Assembly: GCF_900116385.1 (NCBI RefSeq)
Contig: NZ_FPCI01000001.1
Coordinates: forward strand, 1,957,501 to 2,021,500
DNA: 64,000 nt
Reading direction: 5' to 3'
From: Pseudoxanthomonas sp. YR558
Lineage (GTDB): Bacteria > Pseudomonadota > Gammaproteobacteria > Xanthomonadales > Xanthomonadaceae
Part shown: in pieces, positions 60,183-64,000 of the stretch
How positions within the stretch are numbered: the first letter of the stretch is position 1
How the letters are laid out: each line of letters starts with the position of its first letter
Translations under genes and position numbers: made by a program
Notes under the pieces: generated by a model
The model's database searches: none
What the model saw: only the letters and a program-made list of their open reading frames with translations
Told to the model about the DNA's origin: nothing

Positions 60183-62480
60183 TCAACCCGGCCCGCTGCG
60201 CTCGGCTTCGCGCTGCTGGCGGATCTGCGCATCCACTGCGGCGATCGCGGTCATGTTGATCACGCGGCGCGGCGTGGCGCTGGTGGTCAGGATGTGCACC
60301 GGCCGCGAAATACCCATCAGGATCGGGCCGATCGCCACGCCGTCGGTGACCACGCGCACCATGTTGTAGGCGATGTTCGCCGCGTCCAGATTGGGCATGA
60401 CGAACAGGTTCGCGCGGCCGGTCAACGTGCTGCCCGGCATCATCCGGCTGCGCAGCACTTCGTCCCACGCGGTGTCGCCCTGCATTTCACCATCGACGTT
60501 GAGGTCGGGCTTGCGCTTGAGCAGCAGCTCGCGCACGCGGCGCATCTTGATCGAACCCGGCGTCTCGTGGCTGCCGAAATTGGAGTGCGACAGCAGCGCG
60601 ATGCGCGGCTCGATGCCGAACAGCTTCAGGCGGTACGCCGCCTGCAGCGTGGCCTCGGCGATCTGCTCGGCGGTCGGGTCGTCCTGCACGTGCGTGTCCA
60701 GGAAGAAGTACGCGCCCTGGTTGTTGATCACGCCGGTCATCGCCGAGGTGGATTGCACGCCCGGATCCAGCGGAATCACGCTGCGCACGTAGCCCAGCTT
60801 CTTGTGGAAGCGGCCGACCAGGCCGGTGATCATCGCGTCGGCTTCGCCGCGCGCCACCATCACCGCGGCGATCAGCGTGGGCCGCGAGCGCATCAGGTTC
60901 TTCGCCGCCGCCGGTGTCACGCCGCGGCGCGCGGTCAGCGCGTGGTAGTGCTGCCAGTAATCGTTGAAGCGCGGGTCGTCGTCCTGGTTGGTGACCTCGA
61001 AATCGACGCCGGCGCGCATGCGCAGGCTGAGGCGCTGGATGCGCGCATCGATCACGTCCGGGCGGCCGATCAGGATCGGGAACGCCAAGCCTTCGTCGAT
61101 CACCGTCTGCACGGCGCGCAGCACGGTCTCTTCCTCGCCTTCGGCATAGACCACGCGCTTCATGTCGGCGCGCGCGCGGTCGTACACCGGCTTCATCATC
61201 AGGCTGGTGCGGTAGACGAACTGGCCCAGCTTCTCGCGGTAGGCCCACATGTCCGGGATCGGGCGCAGCGCCACGCCGGAATCCATCGCGGCCTGCGCGA
61301 CCGCGGCGGCCACTTCCACCAGCAAGCGCGGATCGAACGGACGCGGAATCAGGTATTCGGGGCCGAAGCAGGGCACATCGTCGCCGTAGGCCGAACCCAG
61401 GTCGGACGCCTCGCGCCGCGCCAGCTTGGCGATGGCGTGCACGCAGGCGACCTTCATGTCTTCGTTGATGACGGTGGCGCCGACATCGAGGGCGCCGCGG
61501 AAGATGTACGGGAAGCAGAGCGCGTTGTTGACCTGGTTCGGATAGTCGCTGCGGCCGGTGCCGATGATGACGTCCGGGCGCACGGCCTTCGCGTCGGCCG
61601 GCAGGATTTCCGGATTCGGATTGGCCAGCGCCAGGATGATGGGCTTGTCCGCCATCGTGGCGACCATCTCCGGCTTGAGGATGCCGCCGGCCGACAGGCC
61701 CAGGAAGATGTCCGCGCCGTCGACGATCTCGGCCAGCGAACGCTTGCCGGTGTCGCGCGCATAACGCGCCTTGTCCGGGTCCAGATGCGGGCGGCCGCTG
61801 TAGATCACGCCGTCGCGGTCGAAGGCGAGGATGTTCTCCGGCTTCAGGCCCAGCGCGACCAGCATGTCCAGGCAGGCGATGCCGGCCGCGCCGGCTCCGC
61901 TGGTGGCCAGCTTCACGTCGCCGATCTTCTTGCCGACCACTTCCAGCGCGTTGACTACCGCTGCGCCGACGATGATCGCGGTGCCGTGCTGGTCGTCGTG
62001 GAAGACCGGGATCTTCATCCGCTCGCGCAGCTTGCGCTCGACGATGAAGCACTCCGGCGCCTTGATGTCTTCCAGGTTGATGCCGCCGAAGGTCGGCTCC
62101 AGCGAGGCGATGATCTCGACCAGCTTGTCCGGGTCGGTCTCGTTGATCTCGATGTCGAACACATCGATGCCGGCGAACTTCTGGAACAGCACGCCCTTGC
62201 CCTCCATCACCGGCTTGCCGGCCAGCGCGCCGATGTTGCCCAGGCCCAGTACGGCGGTACCGTTGGTGACCACGGCCACCAAGTTGCCGCGTGCGGTGAG
62301 CTCGCTGGCGGTGTTCGGGTCCTCGACGATGGCCTCGCAGGCGTAGGCCACGCCCGGGGAGTAGGCCAGGGCCAGGTCGCGCTGGGTCAGCATCGGCTTG
62401 GTCGGAGCGACCTTGATCTTGCCGGGCGGGGACAGCCGGTGGTACTCGAGCGCGGCCTGCTTGAAATCGTCGTTCGTCAT
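60183..62480 (-). CDS. maeB: NADP-dependent malic enzyme, MaeB type with PTA-like domain
   Basis: Decarboxylates malate to pyruvate with NADP reduction. The 765-residue protein has the two-domain MaeB layout. The malic-enzyme domain, about 1-430, contains [10 protein letters not shown], the Lys in [20 protein letters not shown] and the Rossmann motif SGAGAAGIA. The C-terminal phosphotransacetylase-like domain (about 440-765) is normally regulatory, sensing acetyl-CoA. With aceB/aceA and aceE in the window this sits at the malate-pyruvate node. Shares a terminator with the STAS operon. Confidence 0.96.
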   Translation of the reverse strand: MTNDDFKQAALEYHRLSPPGKIKVAPTKPMLTQRDLALAYSPGVAYACEAIVEDPNTASELTARGNLVAVVTNGTAVLGLGNIGALAGKPVMEGKGVLFQKFAGIDVFDIEINETDPDKLVEIIASLEPTFGGINLEDIKAPECFIVERKLRERMKIPVFHDDQHGTAIIVGAAVVNALEVVGKKIGDVKLATSGAGAAGIACLDMLVALGLKPENILAFDRDGVIYSGRPHLDPDKARYARDTGKRSLAEIVDGADIFLGLSAGGILKPEMVATMADKPIILALANPNPEILPADAKAVRPDVIIGTGRSDYPNQVNNALCFPYIFRGALDVGATVINEDMKVACVHAIAKLARREASDLGSAYGDDVPCFGPEYLIPRPFDPRLLVEVAAAVAQAAMDSGVALRPIPDMWAYREKLGQFVYRTSLMMKPVYDRARADMKRVVYAEGEEETVLRAVQTVIDEGLAFPILIGRPDVIDARIQRLSLRMRAGVDFEVTNQDDDPRFNDYWQHYHALTARRGVTPAAAKNLMRSRPTLIAAVMVARGEADAMITGLVGRFHKKLGYVRSVIPLDPGVQSTSAMTGVINNQGAYFFLDTHVQDDPTAEQIAEATLQAAYRLKLFGIEPRIALLSHSNFGSHETPGSIKMRRVRELLLKRKPDLNVDGEMQGDTAWDEVLRSRMMPGSTLTGRANLFVMPNLDAANIAYNMVRVVTDGVAIGPILMGISRPVHILTTSATPRRVINMTAIAAVDAQIRQQREAERSGPG

Positions 62481-62595
62481 CGCGGAAACGGTGCCTGTGG
62501 TGAAGGCGGGGGAGCGGCAATTCTACCCGGTCCCCGCCGGGGCCGGATTTCGTGGAATGCGGCGCTGCGTCACGCCGTACGCGCGAACGTCCCGC

Positions 62596-63903
62596 TCAGG
62601 GTGTCATGAAGCGGCAAGCATCGCGTGGCGGCGACGCGCGGCCGCAGGTCTCGCCGAACGCGCTGGGCGCGGGCTTCTCGCCGGTGTCCAGCCAGTGCTC
62701 CAGCACCTGCAATACGGTGGTGTAGGTCGCATCCTGCAGGCGGCTGTGATCCTGCTCGTCGGTCACCGCCTGCAGCAGCAGATGGCTGCGTCCGGCGGCG
62801 GCGACGGTCGTCGCGTACGCGGCGTCGGCTTCGTAGGACACGGTGGGATCGTGGCGCGCATGCACCGTCACCGTCGGCAGCACGATCAACCCGGACAGAT
62901 CGGCGTCGTAGGCCAGGGCGGCCACGGCCGCGGGATCCGCATGGAATCGCTCTACGCTCGCATTCAAGGCGGTGTCGTCGCGCGACCCGCGATAGACGGT
63001 GGCGCTGTTGTCGAATGGATTGCGGCCACCGAGGCGCTTCTGCACCACGTCCTGGAAATGGAACGTGCCCCATGCCAGGTGCGCGACCAGTTGCTTCTCG
63101 GCCACGCCGGTGACGGCAAGGATGTCGCGCAGGTTCGACGCCTGCGCGGCCGTGCGCTTGCCGGCGGGAAGGTCGACGCCCGTGCATGCGTTCACGCGCG
63201 TGCGCAACTCGTCGCGCGTCATGCGGGCGTCGGCCGGCAAGCCCTGCCAGAGCGGATACTGCACTTCGCCCTTCGCCGGATGGTTGCGGCAGTAGTACTG
63301 GTACACCGCGCGCAGGTCGGCACGGAACCCGTAGCCGCGCGTGCCGCCATACAGCATGCCGTTGGTGCTCAGCACGCCGTCGTAGTTCGCGCGCCCGTCG
63401 ATCTCCAGCGCATACAGCTCGGCCGCTTTCGCCGCCACGTTGCCGCCCCACGACTGGCCATGCAGCAGGGTGCGTTCCGGCCGACCCCAGCGTGCCCAGA
63501 ACACGCGCCGGCTGTGGTCCACGTCGGCCGCCGCCATGCGCACGCCGTAGCCACCGCGCCGGTAGGTGGTGCCGATCCAGGCATAGCCTTCGCGCACCAT
63601 CACCGCGAAGCGGTCCAGGTCCTCCGCCGAATCGCCCGCCTTCGGCGCGCCCAGGCGCGGCCCGCCGTGCGCATGCACGATGAGCCGCTTGTTCCAGGCC
63701 TCGGGCATCGCGACCAGCAGCCACGCGCCCTGCGCATCGCGCCCTTCGTGGCACGCGACCTTGGTCCCGACGGACGCAGGGCACGGCACGGTGGCGAACG
63801 CCACGTCGGTGTCGGTCGCTGCCGCCGCCTGCACGGCGGGCGCGGATGCGCCCAGGCAGGCGGCGAGCAGGAGGCCTCGCCAACGGCGGTACGGAGATCG
63901 CAT
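62596..63903 (-). CDS. Exported alpha/beta-hydrolase, unknown substrate
   Basis: A 435-residue secreted hydrolase with signal peptide RGLLLAACLGASAPAVQA. It has oxyanion block LIVHAHGGPRLGAPKAGD, nucleophile LLHGQSWGGNVAAKAAEL (Ser about 150), Asp in HARHDPTVSYEAD and His in TDEQDHSRLQDATY. ATG 63903 begins MRSPYRRW; ATG 63915 is possible and sits 5 bp after the stop of the upstream receptor gene. It lies directly downstream of a TonB-dependent receptor, so it may act on an imported ligand. Confidence 0.82.
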   Translation of the reverse strand: MRSPYRRWRGLLLAACLGASAPAVQAAAATDTDVAFATVPCPASVGTKVACHEGRDAQGAWLLVAMPEAWNKRLIVHAHGGPRLGAPKAGDSAEDLDRFAVMVREGYAWIGTTYRRGGYGVRMAAADVDHSRRVFWARWGRPERTLLHGQSWGGNVAAKAAELYALEIDGRANYDGVLSTNGMLYGGTRGYGFRADLRAVYQYYCRNHPAKGEVQYPLWQGLPADARMTRDELRTRVNACTGVDLPAGKRTAAQASNLRDILAVTGVAEKQLVAHLAWGTFHFQDVVQKRLGGRNPFDNSATVYRGSRDDTALNASVERFHADPAAVAALAYDADLSGLIVLPTVTVHARHDPTVSYEADAAYATTVAAAGRSHLLLQAVTDEQDHSRLQDATYTTVLQVLEHWLDTGEKPAPSAFGETCGRASPPRDACRFMTP

Positions 63904-63920
63904 GGCGGGGTGCATCTTCC

Positions 63921-64000
63921 TCAGAACGACCGGCTGATGTTGACGTAGAAGTAGCGACCCCACGGATTGTGCAGCGAACCGCGGTAACCGCCATCGGCTA
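63921..64000 (-). CDS. TonB-dependent receptor, C-terminal fragment (5' part outside window)
   Basis: The last 25 or so residues end GSLHNPWGRYFYVNISRSF with a final aromatic, the hallmark of an outer-membrane beta-barrel. NPWGRYFYV is typical of TonB-dependent receptors. The TGA at 63923-63921 is within 6-18 bp of the hydrolase start, so they are probably one operon. Ligand cannot be inferred. Confidence 0.75.
   Translation of the reverse strand, partial: ADGGYRGSLHNPWGRYFYVNISRSF

Noticed and set aside
59964..62609. An 881-codon open frame on the plus strand
   Set aside because: Antisense to maeB and crosses the REP doublet and the terminator.

Overview
The window is a high-GC, densely coded bacterial chromosome segment. 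Gene content and order point to the Xanthomonadaceae (Lysobacteraceae), most like Pseudoxanthomonas, Xanthomonas or Stenotrophomonas. Supporting signs are a dut-coaBC-algC operon with a long membrane-anchored AlgC, speA divergent from speE, a SPOR-domain protein after argS, GTAG-headed REP elements and a TonB-dependent receptor fragment. The genus is inferred from general knowledge, not from a search. I see no tRNA, rRNA, CRISPR array, insertion sequence or integrase, and no gene-free stretch over about 300 bases.

Layout. 1-5.8 kb: the tyrS 5' part, then cell-wall turnover genes (M23 endopeptidase, anmK, ampG) and xth. 5.9-21.6 kb: housekeeping genes: pyrE, algC-dut-coaBC, radC, argS with a SPOR protein, speA/speE, glnB with a DUF6404 gene, ubiK and comM. 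21.7-28 kb: an S9 peptidase, then the glyoxylate shunt (aceB-aceA) divergent from a LysR regulator across a perfect inverted repeat. 28-31.4 kb: small accessory genes, including a ribbon-helix-helix-like gene divergent from a CHAD gene. 31.5-38.6 kb: a signalling block with a CHASE/PAS/GGDEF/EAL protein, a LytS/LytTR-type two-component pair and a Cache-GGDEF cyclase. 38.6-43.2 kb: secreted hydrolases and small hypotheticals. 43.3-49.9 kb: a large secreted discoidin/glycosidase protein behind a LacI-type operator, a methanethiol methyltransferase-like gene divergent from an alpha/beta-hydrolase-LuxR fusion, an HPP protein and a DUF3817 protein. 49.9-52.65 kb: an AT-richer restriction-modification island (putative endonuclease, Vsr, C5 methyltransferase). 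52.7-64 kb: a YcaQ-like glycosylase, aceE, a SpoIIE/RsbW/STAS partner-switching operon, a REP pair, maeB, a secreted hydrolase and the end of a TonB-dependent receptor gene.

How the genes work together. AceB, AceA, MaeB and AceE sit around the acetyl-CoA/malate/pyruvate node. AmpG and AnmK form the import and kinase steps of anhydro-muropeptide recycling. The c-di-GMP proteins, the LytTR pair and the partner-switching operon suggest a signalling-rich environmental bacterium.

The least explained items are: the LuxR-fusion hydrolase, facing a methyltransferase across two identical 19-bp repeats 42 bp apart; the RHH/CHAD pair with a palindrome on a -10 box; the restriction-modification island; and the partner-switching operon with two tandem STAS proteins and no sigma factor beside it.
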